From positions 62,001-126,000 of the forward strand of contig NZ_WPIN01000007.1 of NCBI RefSeq assembly GCF_009754945.1: DNA of 64,000 nt. The letters run 5' to 3'. Below the pieces are notes generated by a model that ran no database searches, was not told where the DNA came from, and saw only the letters and a list, made by a program, of their open reading frames with translations. This document shows positions 17,466 to 26,179 of this stretch, in pieces (the first letter of the stretch is position 1; each line of letters opens with the position of its first letter). The DNA is from Spirosoma arboris. Lineage in GTDB: Bacteria; Bacteroidota; Bacteroidia; Cytophagales; Spirosomataceae. The translations under genes and the position numbers were made by a program.

Positions 17466-19097
17466 ATGATACAACCTTTCGCTCGGCTCCTCTTTATTTT
17501 TCATTTTTCATTTGCCATTCTTCACTCCCTTTCCGCTCAGGTCGAAAAGTCACCGCCACGTCATGAAGGTGATGGGCCGTTTGGGAGACTTATCATCCGG
17601 GGTGTAACCTTAATTAATAGTACAGGAGCGCCCCCAGTTGGACCCATTGACATTGTTGTAGAGAAAAATCGGATTACACAGATCCGTCAGGTGGGCTATC
17701 CCGGCGTTCCAATTGATGTGAGAGGTCGGCCCAAAGCTGAGCCCGGCGACAAAGAACTGTACTGCGAAGGCATGTACCTGATGCCAGGTTTTGTGGATAT
17801 GCACGGCCACATTGGTGGGCAAGCGCAGGGCGCTAACGCCGAATACGTATTTAAACTCTGGCTTGGGCATGGCATCACGACGATTCGTGACCCATCGTGT
17901 GGCAATGGCCTCGACTGGGTACTCGAACACCGGGCAAAAAGCGAACGAAACGAAATTACAGCGCCACGGATTAAAGCCTACACGGTATTTGGGCAGGGAG
18001 CAAAGGAGCCGATTAGCACTCCCGAACAGGCACGAGCCTGGGTGCAGCTGAATGCCAAACGCGGTGCCGATGGCATTAAATTCTTTGGTGCAGAACCGAA
18101 CATATTCCGGGCAGCTCTGGAAGAAAATAAGAAGCTTGGGTTGCGTTCGGCTTGTCACCACGCCCAGTTGGAGGTGGCTCGCATGAATGCCCTGGCCACG
18201 GCTAAAGCAGGTCTGACCTCACTCGAACATTGGTATGGACTTCCCGAAGCTCTTTTCGAAGATAAAACGGTTCAAAACTATCCGGTTTCCTACAACTACA
18301 GCAACGAGCAAAATCGTTTTGAGGAAGCCGGTAACCTCTGGCAGCAAGCCGCTAAACCTGGCTCCGACCGCTGGAATAAGGTAATGGACGAGCTCATTGC
18401 GCTGGATTTCACGCTTGATCCAACCTTTAATATTTACGAAGCCAATCGCGAGCTAATGCTGGCCCGACGCGCCGAATGGCATGAAGAGTATACGATGCCG
18501 AGCTTATGGCGATTTTATGGACCGAGCCGTATTTCGCACGGCTCGTACTGGCAATCGTGGGGAACCGAGCAGGAGGTGGCCTGGAAAAAGAACTACCAAC
18601 TCTGGATGGCGTTCATCAACGATTATAAAAATCGGGGTGGACGTGTAACGGCGGGGTCAGATTCTGGATTCATCTATCAACTGTACGGGTTTGCTTACAT
18701 CCGCGAACTTGAACTCCTGCGTGAAGCCGGTTTTCACCCGCTCGAAGTAATCAGGGCCGCTACTCTGAAAGGAGCCGAAGCACTCGGTATGGCCGATCAG
18801 ATTGGTTCGGTAGAAGTAGGCAAACTGGCCGACTTTGTAATTGTCGATCAGAACCCGCTGGCAAATCTAAAAGTACTTTACGGAACAGGAGCCATTCATC
18901 TTAATGAGAAGAATGAAGTGGAACGCGTAGGTGGTGTTACCTATACGGTGAAAGATGGTATTGTTTACGACGCAAAAAAACTACTGGCCGACGTTCGGAA
19001 GATGGTAGCCGATGCGAAACAGAAAGAAAATTTCGAGATTACCCAACCCGGCGTTCCTGCCAAAGCGGGGCAAGTCGGCGGAGGTAAGAACGAATAA
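17466..19097 (+). CDS. Secreted amidohydrolase-family enzyme
   Basis: The ATG at 17466 gives 543 residues with a signal peptide (LLFIFHFSFAILHSLSAQ), so the enzyme is exported; a longer frame upstream would bury this signal. The amidohydrolase fold is shown by the metal motif VDMHGHIGG, by GADGIKFFGAEP (possible bridging lysine region), by CHHAQ, and by TAGSDSGF with the catalytic aspartate. A C-terminal beta-sandwich segment follows (VGKLADFVIVDQNPL), as in imidazolonepropionase-like members. Substrate unknown. The stop is three bases from the convergent gene at 19101, without a terminator between. Confidence 0.9.
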   Translation: MIQPFARLLFIFHFSFAILHSLSAQVEKSPPRHEGDGPFGRLIIRGVTLINSTGAPPVGPIDIVVEKNRITQIRQVGYPGVPIDVRGRPKAEPGDKELYCEGMYLMPGFVDMHGHIGGQAQGANAEYVFKLWLGHGITTIRDPSCGNGLDWVLEHRAKSERNEITAPRIKAYTVFGQGAKEPISTPEQARAWVQLNAKRGADGIKFFGAEPNIFRAALEENKKLGLRSACHHAQLEVARMNALATAKAGLTSLEHWYGLPEALFEDKTVQNYPVSYNYSNEQNRFEEAGNLWQQAAKPGSDRWNKVMDELIALDFTLDPTFNIYEANRELMLARRAEWHEEYTMPSLWRFYGPSRISHGSYWQSWGTEQEVAWKKNYQLWMAFINDYKNRGGRVTAGSDSGFIYQLYGFAYIRELELLREAGFHPLEVIRAATLKGAEALGMADQIGSVEVGKLADFVIVDQNPLANLKVLYGTGAIHLNEKNEVERVGGVTYTVKDGIVYDAKKLLADVRKMVADAKQKENFEITQPGVPAKAGQVGGGKNE

Positions 19098-19100
19098 AGT

Positions 19101-20357
19101 TTACTGCTGTTTGTTCATCAGTTCTGGCGTGAGAATAAGCCCCTCCTGCGGTTCTCGCAGGAGAATGCTTTTCTCGTTGATCAGGTTTTTTAGCGATTCA
19201 TCGGCAAGCGTATCCAGCAATCTATATTTGAGTTGGAACGTCTTACTCCGATTCGGCGACTGGGTCCACTTCATAATCTTGCAGTGGCAATTAGCGTTTT
19301 CGGGCGTGTTGATAATTTCTTCGAGCGAGCCTCCTTCGCCCTGCTTGATAAACACATTTCGGATACCAATCATATCGTTGCTTTTTCCTGTGTCAAAACT
19401 CCAGGTTGTGGCAATGCTGGTGAGGTGGCCTTTGCCTTTATCCAGCCGTAGCAGGGCATGAATTGGCGATTCTACATTACTCGTATTGTTTTTTACTCGC
19501 GAATAAATGGAAACAAGCGAAGGGGATTCAAATTGTACGTAGCCCGTATGGTCGATGTTGGCACCGTGTCGATAAAACGTAAAATAGCCGTCTTTGTAGA
19601 TTATCTCAACAAGATTATTGGCGACCTGATGGTACCGGTTAGGGTCATTACCCCTTGCCTGGGGTGCCCCCGTATAATATAGCCAAATGCCTGATAAGCT
19701 GTCAACCTCAGCCTGTGTGGGCTGGTATGGGAGAATATTCAGATCTTTCCGAAGAGTGGACCACTCCGTTCGTTCGGTGAACCAATTAACACTGACAACG
19801 ACCAGAATGGCAAGAAGACTGAGCAGACTAACGAGCCAGACGGTCTTCTGTTTTTTGAACGAAGCATTTAGTCGAATGCTTGTTGCAGCTAATTCCTGCT
19901 GACAGGCTACTAACTGCTGACGAAGTGCTTCCTGCTCATCTTTCAGTAAGGTTAGGGATGTATCTGACCCCTCGACGAGATTAGAATCCTGCGGATTTTG
20001 CTCGAATCCTTTACGTCCAACCCCATACAGATAAATGTAACTGGCATCGATTAGAAACGAGCGGGGATGGGCGACCAGCTGATTGTAGGCATCCTTCAGC
20101 TGAACACCCGTTATGTCGTACTTCCGGTGAGGATAATCGAGTTGCTTGGGATTTGGATCGGGCGGATAAGGATCATGTTCCAGTTGAGGAGCCGTATTGG
20201 GTAATTCATTACTGATAACACTGAGTGTTTTGGCGACCTCTTCGTAGTTTTTTGGATTCGTATTCCGTACGATTCGTTGACCAGTAGCGAGTTGATACTT
20301 CTTGATTACCTGTTCAAGTAAGTACGCAATCTCCTCCTTGCCCGTCTTAAGTTTCAT
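19101..20357 (-). CDS. Membrane-anchored protein of unknown function
   Basis: I do not recognise this 418-residue protein. An N-terminal cytoplasmic region of about 130 residues (KEEIAYLLEQVIKKYQLATG, KDAYNQLVAHPRSFL) is followed by a coiled coil (LLKDEQEALRQQLVACQQEL, about 138-165), one membrane segment (about 172-192), and a C-terminal region of 220 residues that looks beta-rich (GIWLYYTGAPQARGN, YFTFYRHGANIDHTGYVQF). The architecture suggests a signalling or stress-linked protein spanning the inner membrane. It is transcribed towards the amidohydrolase gene. Confidence 0.7.
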   Translation of the reverse strand: MKLKTGKEEIAYLLEQVIKKYQLATGQRIVRNTNPKNYEEVAKTLSVISNELPNTAPQLEHDPYPPDPNPKQLDYPHRKYDITGVQLKDAYNQLVAHPRSFLIDASYIYLYGVGRKGFEQNPQDSNLVEGSDTSLTLLKDEQEALRQQLVACQQELAATSIRLNASFKKQKTVWLVSLLSLLAILVVVSVNWFTERTEWSTLRKDLNILPYQPTQAEVDSLSGIWLYYTGAPQARGNDPNRYHQVANNLVEIIYKDGYFTFYRHGANIDHTGYVQFESPSLVSIYSRVKNNTSNVESPIHALLRLDKGKGHLTSIATTWSFDTGKSNDMIGIRNVFIKQGEGGSLEEIINTPENANCHCKIMKWTQSPNRSKTFQLKYRLLDTLADESLKNLINEKSILLREPQEGLILTPELMNKQQ

Positions 20358-20504
20358 GTAAACGACTTGTTGTGAGCGATTTATGAGAATTTATTAATTC
20401 TTATAAAATTTCCTAAAGATACCAGTTCATTTATAAACTAGGTGAGGCAATTTATATATGATGAACAGGTGAAGCAATAGGATATATTTGAGAATCGATC
20501 TACA

Positions 20505-20512
20505 TACCTTTG
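20505..20512 (+). promoter_or_regulatory. Candidate -7 element of the hydrolase/AtuA run
   Basis: TACCTTTG matches the Bacteroidetes -7 consensus TAnnTTTG, 41 bases before the ATG at 20554. A second match, TATATTTG, lies at 20483-20490. Neither has a TTG at the ideal distance of about 20 bases, so the promoter is only a candidate. Confidence 0.4.
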
Positions 20513-20553
20513 GTCGTACAGGCAAAACTAGCAACGTTTTCTGCTAACCGTAT

Positions 20554-21441
20554 ATGGCATATTTTTTCCGTCTTCTCTTCTGTATCAGTTTACAAATCCT
20601 GTCTTTATCAGCCTTTAGTGCGCAGGTAGATTCGCTCGATATTCCGAGTGCGGTGATGAAGAAAAACCTGCGGGCGGCAGTTGTATTACCCGAATCGTAC
20701 CGGTCAACGGAAAAGAGCAAAACGAAGTATCCGGTTCTGTATCTGCTTCATGGTGGCTATGGTCATTTTAACGACTGGATCACCAAAACACCCGATAAAA
20801 CGCTCCTACATCGCTTGGCTGATCAGTATAATCTCATCATTGTGATGCCAGAAGGCGAAATCTTTAGCTATTATCTGGACAGCCCAGTCATTAAGGATAG
20901 CCAGTTCGAGACGTATTTAACCAAAGAAGTCATTGACAAAATAGACAGGACGTATCGTACGGTTAGCTCCAGTAAAGGCCGGGTTATTACGGGGCTGTCG
21001 ATGGGTGGGTATGGGTCGTTGTATCTGGCCACACGCCACCCCGATCTCTATTGCGCGGCTGGAAGCATGAGTGGTGCCCTGAATCTGGAAATGGCTAGCT
21101 GGAAACTCCCGCCCGATATGGCCAAGAATATAAAAGGAGAATTTGAGAAAATTTTAGGCTCTATCGAGCAATCGCCCGATAACTATGGAGCTTACTCGGT
21201 CGTGAATATGGCAGACAAAATGAAAACCAATGGCCTGAAGTTGGTGATTGATTGTGGCGTCGATGATTTTCTGATTGAACCCAATCGAGAACTCCACCGT
21301 CGACTGGTTTTCAATCAAACCCCGCATGATTACAGCGAACGTCCGGGTGGTCACAGTTGGGAGTACTGGCAAAACTCCCTGCCTAATCACGTCTTATTTT
21401 TTAACAAGGTCCTGAAAGCGAACGGGACTACTGTTCAATAG
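20554..21441 (+). CDS. Secreted esterase, PF00756 type, copy 1
   Basis: A 295-residue alpha/beta hydrolase of the putative esterase family (esterase D / mycolyltransferase-like). The signal peptide ends near LSAFSAQ. The fold is shown by YPVLYLLHGGYG (oxyanion region), the nucleophile elbow GLSMGGYGS with Ser149, the acid in CGVDDFLIE and the histidine in GGHSWEYW. It is the first gene of a same-strand run reaching 29102. The next gene is a close paralogue, four bases downstream. It would cleave carboxylic esters in the periplasm or outside; the substrate is unknown. Confidence 0.92.
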   Translation: MAYFFRLLFCISLQILSLSAFSAQVDSLDIPSAVMKKNLRAAVVLPESYRSTEKSKTKYPVLYLLHGGYGHFNDWITKTPDKTLLHRLADQYNLIIVMPEGEIFSYYLDSPVIKDSQFETYLTKEVIDKIDRTYRTVSSSKGRVITGLSMGGYGSLYLATRHPDLYCAAGSMSGALNLEMASWKLPPDMAKNIKGEFEKILGSIEQSPDNYGAYSVVNMADKMKTNGLKLVIDCGVDDFLIEPNRELHRRLVFNQTPHDYSERPGGHSWEYWQNSLPNHVLFFNKVLKANGTTVQ

Positions 21442-21445
21442 ACTA

Positions 21446-22327
21446 ATGCATCGAATACCTACCAACCTATTTTTAATTCTTATACTCTCCCTGCTTGCGT
21501 TGCCTTCACTGGCTGCCAAAGTAGATACCCTGGATGTACCTAGTGCCGCCATGAACCGAACGCTTCGGGCGGCTGTGGTACTACCCGCGCAATATAAAAA
21601 GGCCAAACAACCGTTTCCGGTGCTGTATCTACTCCACGGCGGCACAGGTAGTTTTCGCGATTGGCTGACCAAGGTGCCCGATAAAACTCTTTTGCACCAA
21701 CTCGCCGATCAATACAACATTATTATCGTAACACCCGACGGTGATCCGACTAGTTACTATTTCGACAGCCCGCTTATTAAAACCAGCCAGTTTGAGACCT
21801 TTATCTCAAAAGAGTTAATTGACAAGATCGACAATACTTACCGCACGGTTCAAGACCGGAAGGGACGTATCATTGCAGGATTGTCGATGGGCGGACATGG
21901 GGCGATGTATATCTCAAGCCGCCATCCCGATCTCTATTGTGCTGCCGGAAGCATGAGCGGGGTAATGAATATTAATACGTCCACCTGGAAAGTACCCGCC
22001 GATTTTGCCAAGTCCCGTTCCGAAAATTTTGCCAGGTTACTTGGCCCACCTGCAGCTGGCGATTCACCCTATCCCGGCTATACAATGGTGACACTGGCCG
22101 ATAAGTTAAAGGCGAACAACTTACCCTTGATTTTCGATATTGGAGTCGATGATTTCCTGATCGAGGGAAACCGTGATCTGCACCGCCAACTAATGGAGAA
22201 CAAAACCCCGCACGATTACATTGAGCGACCCGGCGCACACACCTGGGACTACTGGGGAAATTCATTGCCTTACCAACTCCTATTTTTTAGTAAAATTCTG
22301 AAAATGAATGGAGTAGTGAATCAATAG
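21446..22327 (+). CDS. Secreted esterase, PF00756 type, copy 2
   Basis: A 293-residue paralogue of the preceding esterase, starting four bases after its stop. Signal peptide (FLILILSLLALPSLAA), YLLHGGTG oxyanion region, nucleophile elbow GLSMGGHGA with Ser147, DIGVDDFLIE acid and GAHTWDYW histidine are all conserved. Long stretches match copy 1 (DKTLLH-LADQYN-II, RHPDLYCAAGSMSG), so the pair arose by tandem duplication. Differences concentrate after the nucleophile (residues about 180-215), where substrate contact is likely, so the two may have different ester preferences. Confidence 0.92.
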   Translation: MHRIPTNLFLILILSLLALPSLAAKVDTLDVPSAAMNRTLRAAVVLPAQYKKAKQPFPVLYLLHGGTGSFRDWLTKVPDKTLLHQLADQYNIIIVTPDGDPTSYYFDSPLIKTSQFETFISKELIDKIDNTYRTVQDRKGRIIAGLSMGGHGAMYISSRHPDLYCAAGSMSGVMNINTSTWKVPADFAKSRSENFARLLGPPAAGDSPYPGYTMVTLADKLKANNLPLIFDIGVDDFLIEGNRDLHRQLMENKTPHDYIERPGAHTWDYWGNSLPYQLLFFSKILKMNGVVNQ

Positions 22328-22396
22328 CTACTACTTTTTGACTGGCACAATTGTGTGTGATCATTTATATAACAACCATCAAATTTCGCTAAACCT

Positions 22397-24004
22397 ATGA
22401 AAGTCAAGGCAATTTTATTCGTTCTAACTGTCCTTACATTGCCGTTGTTGGCCATTGGGCAAAATCCCATTATGGCAGGCAAAGGTATTGCCACTGTTCC
22501 TACCGAGTCCGGTTCTGTTCGAGGATACATCCATAATGGTACGTTCACCTTCAAAGGAATACCATATGCAAAGGCTGAGCGGTTCATGGCACCGACGAAA
22601 CCTGATTCATGGACGGGCGTTCGTAGTTCGATGACCTATGGACCCGTTTGCCCGATGGACGTAACGACGACCACGAATGATGAGATCGAGTTCCCGTTTC
22701 ACCACGACTGGGGTTATACCAATGAGAATTGCCTGAGCCTGAATGTATGGACGCCTGAAATCAGCAATGCGAAAAAGCGGCCAGTGATGGTTTGGCTGCA
22801 TGGGGGTGGTTTTACGGCCGGCTCTTCGGTTGAGCTGCCTTCTTACGATGGCGAAAACCTGACCAAAAAGGGCGATGTGGTCGTTGTGACGGTGAATCAC
22901 CGCCTGAACATTCTGGGTTTCCTCGACTTATCAAGCTATGGTGAAAAGTACAAGAACTCACCTAATGCGGGCCTGATGGATTTAGTTTCTGCCTTACAAT
23001 GGGTGAAGCAAAACATCGCCCAGTTTGGGGGTGATCCGGGCAACGTAACCATCTTCGGCCAATCAGGCGGGGGTGGCAAAGTGACTAGCCTAATGAATGC
23101 ACCTTCTGCGAAAGGGTTGTTTCATAAAGCTATTGTGCAGAGTGGTAGCTACATAACCAGCTTTGCGGAACCCGATGTGACGAAAAAAGTGAGCGCGGCT
23201 TTGCTGGAAGAGCTACACCTGCAACCAACACAAATCGATTCGCTACAAAAAATATCGTACGAACGTCTGAATGCGGCTGGTAAAAAAGCTATCCGTAAAG
23301 TAGCAGATGCGCTAAAAGCGGAAGGTAAACCAACGATGGGACTCGGCTGGGGGCCAATTCATGATGGTACATTCCTACCTTATCAACCTTCGGAAGCAAC
23401 TGCTCAGGCGCTTTCGAAAGACATTCCACTCTTGGTAGGGTCGACTAAAAATGAGTTTACGCCCTTCGTACCGGGTACCCGCGATATTTCGATGGAAGGG
23501 GCAAAAGCCAATTTGCAAAAGAAATACGGCGACAAAACAGACGCATATATGGCAGCGGTGAAAAAAGCCTATCCCGAAACTGTGAAGCCATCCGATTACA
23601 TTGACATTGACTTCAACTTCCGGCCGCTCACCGTTCGGCAGGCCAATGGCAAAGCCGTTCCGGGTGCAGCTCCAGTATACATGTATCTCTTCACCTGGCA
23701 GTCGCCAGTGCTGGATGGTGCTTACAAAGCCATGCACTGTATGGAAATTCCGTTCGTGTTCGATAACATCAGCCGTTGTGAAGAAATGACAGGGGGCGGC
23801 AAAGATGCTCATACCCTTGCCGATAAAATGAGCCGTGCCTGGATTGCCTTCGCCCGAACTGGCAACCCGAACCACAAAGGTCTGCCGACATGGCCTCAGT
23901 ATAATGCCGACAATGGGGCCACCATGATTTTCGACAATGTAAATCAGGTGAAAAATAATCCAGACAAGGAGTTGTTGCAGATCGCGGCTGGCAAATCAAT
24001 GTAA
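22397..24004 (+). CDS. Secreted type B carboxylesterase
   Basis: A 535-residue carboxylesterase of the cholinesterase/para-nitrobenzyl esterase family. The signal peptide ends near LAIGQ. The oxyanion hole HGGGF, the nucleophile elbow GQSGGGG with Ser223, a glutamate in STKNEF and the histidine in HCMEIPFVFD give the family triad. The canonical elbow is GESAGG, so the Gln and Gly substitutions are mild variants. It starts 69 bases after the second small esterase on the same strand. A 32-bp inverted repeat follows its stop. Confidence 0.93.
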   Translation: MKVKAILFVLTVLTLPLLAIGQNPIMAGKGIATVPTESGSVRGYIHNGTFTFKGIPYAKAERFMAPTKPDSWTGVRSSMTYGPVCPMDVTTTTNDEIEFPFHHDWGYTNENCLSLNVWTPEISNAKKRPVMVWLHGGGFTAGSSVELPSYDGENLTKKGDVVVVTVNHRLNILGFLDLSSYGEKYKNSPNAGLMDLVSALQWVKQNIAQFGGDPGNVTIFGQSGGGGKVTSLMNAPSAKGLFHKAIVQSGSYITSFAEPDVTKKVSAALLEELHLQPTQIDSLQKISYERLNAAGKKAIRKVADALKAEGKPTMGLGWGPIHDGTFLPYQPSEATAQALSKDIPLLVGSTKNEFTPFVPGTRDISMEGAKANLQKKYGDKTDAYMAAVKKAYPETVKPSDYIDIDFNFRPLTVRQANGKAVPGAAPVYMYLFTWQSPVLDGAYKAMHCMEIPFVFDNISRCEEMTGGGKDAHTLADKMSRAWIAFARTGNPNHKGLPTWPQYNADNGATMIFDNVNQVKNNPDKELLQIAAGKSM

Positions 24005-24018
24005 TTTTTCTGACAGGA

Positions 24019-24099
24019 TTAGGGCTTCCGCCCAGAGCCGTGCCACGGTTACCCTTATAGTTTAAAGAACCGTGGCACGGCTCTGGGCGGAAGCCCTAA
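24019..24099. repeat. 32-bp perfect inverted repeat inside the hydrolase run
   Basis: Arms 24019-24050 and 24068-24099 are perfect inverse copies separated by 17 bases. The arms are GC-rich, and there is no T run directly after either arm. It lies between two codirectional genes that otherwise appear to be in one operon. It may be a partial terminator, an mRNA stabiliser or a mobile palindromic element. The longer reading of the next gene would start inside it, which is why I place that start at 24126. Confidence 0.8.
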
Positions 24100-24125
24100 C
24101 CCTCTCGAAAAAACGTATTTCATCC

Positions 24126-26171
24126 ATGACCTTTCGCTATACATACCGTTTTCTCTTTTTCCTGAGCGGCTGCCTCATCTTGTGGGCGTTTTCGGCACAG
24201 GCCAAAATTGTGAAACTGGTCATTACCAGCACCGAATCATACGCTGGCGGGCGAGCGTTTGGTAATGCCGGCATGTACGAACGAGTGCGTGGTCAGGCTT
24301 ATGGTGAAGTCGATCCGAAGCTGCCTCAGAATCAAATCATTCAGGATCTGCAATTGGCTCCTCGAAATGAACGGGGCATGGTTGAGTACGTCTCAGAGTT
24401 TATTCTGCTACGTCCTAAAGACATCAGTAAAAGCAATGGATTACTGTTTTTGAGTTTGCCGAATCGGGGAAATGTATTTCCAGCTGATACCGTACTGCTG
24501 AAACGCGGCTACGTATATGTATGGTGCGCCTGGCAGGGCGATGTACTAGCCGGAGACACATCGCCTGGCAACCCGCGCCTAACGATGAAAGTGCCGGTTG
24601 CTACCGAAAACGGCAAAGAAATTACGGGTAAACTTCGGGCAGAGTTCCAAGTGGTTGCACCAGCCAAAACCCAGAACCTGAGCAGCGGGCCATTCAGTGG
24701 CATGACGCACCACAGCTACGAAACAGTTAGTCTAGACAACACGGGCTTAGTACTAACCAGGCGGGTTCACGAAGCCGATCAACGAATGCCTGTTCCCAAC
24801 AGCGACTGGGCATTTTCGGACTGTACTACTGTTCCATTTCCGGGTAAACCCAGCACGACTCAACTCTCACTCAAAGATGGTTTCGATCCGAATTACATCT
24901 ATGAGCTAGTCTACACGGCTAAAAATCCGCTGGTTCTCGGGTTGGGTTTTGCCGCTGTTCGGGATATAGCGTCGTTTCTGCGTACTAGAGTAGCCGATGA
25001 AGCCAATAATCGAAATCCGCTCTTGGCCGAAGGTTCACAAACAACCCCCATTCGGGCAGCTATTATGCAGGGCGTCTCGCAGTGTAGCAATTTCACCCGT
25101 ACTTTTTTGCAGCTGGGATTTAATCAGGACGAAATGGGTAAGCGGGTTTTTGATGGCATCAACGCCCATATCGCAACCCGGCGTATCTCCTTAAATATTC
25201 GCTTTGGACGACCCGGTGGTGGTGGACTTCAGCACGAAGACCACTTATATCCAAGCAATGAACCGCCCTTCACCTGGAGTGTTACCCGAGATCCTGTTTC
25301 TGGAATAAACGGCGGTATTCTGGAATCCTGTTCGTCGACGGGTGATTGCCCCAAGATTATGCAAACGCTTAGTTCGTCGGAATACCGGCAGATTCGGGCG
25401 TCCTTACCAACCACTGATCCGAACGGGAAATACGACCTGGTCATGCCCGACAATGTGCGGATTTACCTCTTTGCGGGTACCCAGCACTCGCCAAACAGTT
25501 TTCTCGACCCGGCCAGCGGTTTCATGACGAATTACAATCAAAACCAACCTAATCTACGAGCATTATTGATTGCCCTTGAACACTGGGTTCTAGAGAATAA
25601 ACAGCCGCCAGCGAGCGTGTATCCGACCATAAAGGCCAAAACTTTGGTGCTTCCGGATCAGAAAAGCGTTGGCTGGCCGTCTATTCCAGGCGTCGTGTAC
25701 AATGGGCAATTCAATAATGTACCTCTGCTCGATTTCGGTCCTTCCTACGATATGCACCATATCAAGGGCGTCGTGTCGCAGGAGCCGCCGAAGGTTGTGA
25801 AAGCAAATGCCTATGTTGTATTGGTGCCGAAAGTCGATCAGGATGGCAATGAGATTGCAGGCGTTCGAAATACCACGATGCGAGTACCTCTGGGCACTTA
25901 TACTGGCTGGAGTCTGCGTCGGGCTGGCTATGGCGAAGGCGACCTGAATTCGCTGAATGGCATGTTTATCCCCTTTAAAACGACAAAAGCCGAACGATTG
26001 GCTGCCGGCGATCCTCGCCTGTCACTGGAAGAACGATACGGCACCCACGAAGCCTATGTCGCTGCCGTACAGAAAGCCGCTACTGAATTAACAAAAGAAG
26101 GCTTCATGCTCCCCGAAGACGCCCAAGCCGAGGTGACAAAGGCTCAATTGAGCAATGTGTTGAAAAAATAA
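24126..26171 (+). CDS. Secreted alpha/beta hydrolase domain protein (Abhydrolase_10 type)
   Basis: The ATG at 24126 gives 681 residues with a signal peptide (FLFFLSGCLILWAFSAQA). An in-frame upstream start at 24072 would sit inside the inverted repeat and place 18 extra residues before the signal, so it is rejected. The protein looks like the family named alpha/beta hydrolase domain-containing protein: an N-terminal beta domain with GNAGMYERVRGQAYGEVDP, then a hydrolase core with IMQGVSQCSNFTRTF as likely nucleophile elbow and a late histidine region. It starts the part of the run that continues into the CitM transporter after eight bases. Confidence 0.85.
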   Translation: MTFRYTYRFLFFLSGCLILWAFSAQAKIVKLVITSTESYAGGRAFGNAGMYERVRGQAYGEVDPKLPQNQIIQDLQLAPRNERGMVEYVSEFILLRPKDISKSNGLLFLSLPNRGNVFPADTVLLKRGYVYVWCAWQGDVLAGDTSPGNPRLTMKVPVATENGKEITGKLRAEFQVVAPAKTQNLSSGPFSGMTHHSYETVSLDNTGLVLTRRVHEADQRMPVPNSDWAFSDCTTVPFPGKPSTTQLSLKDGFDPNYIYELVYTAKNPLVLGLGFAAVRDIASFLRTRVADEANNRNPLLAEGSQTTPIRAAIMQGVSQCSNFTRTFLQLGFNQDEMGKRVFDGINAHIATRRISLNIRFGRPGGGGLQHEDHLYPSNEPPFTWSVTRDPVSGINGGILESCSSTGDCPKIMQTLSSSEYRQIRASLPTTDPNGKYDLVMPDNVRIYLFAGTQHSPNSFLDPASGFMTNYNQNQPNLRALLIALEHWVLENKQPPASVYPTIKAKTLVLPDQKSVGWPSIPGVVYNGQFNNVPLLDFGPSYDMHHIKGVVSQEPPKVVKANAYVVLVPKVDQDGNEIAGVRNTTMRVPLGTYTGWSLRRAGYGEGDLNSLNGMFIPFKTTKAERLAAGDPRLSLEERYGTHEAYVAAVQKAATELTKEGFMLPEDAQAEVTKAQLSNVLKK

Positions 26172-26179
26172 TCCAAAGC

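Noticed and set aside
17610..18161. 183-residue open frame opposite the amidohydrolase gene
   Set aside because: Antisense shadow of a gene with clear metal motifs; no family pattern in the antisense product.
23375..23875. 166-residue open frame opposite the carboxylesterase
   Set aside because: Antisense of a well-supported esterase; rich in Cys and His in a non-motif way.
24072..24125. N-terminal extension of the Abhydrolase_10 gene
   Set aside because: The extra start lies inside the 32-bp inverted repeat and would place 18 residues before a normal signal peptide.
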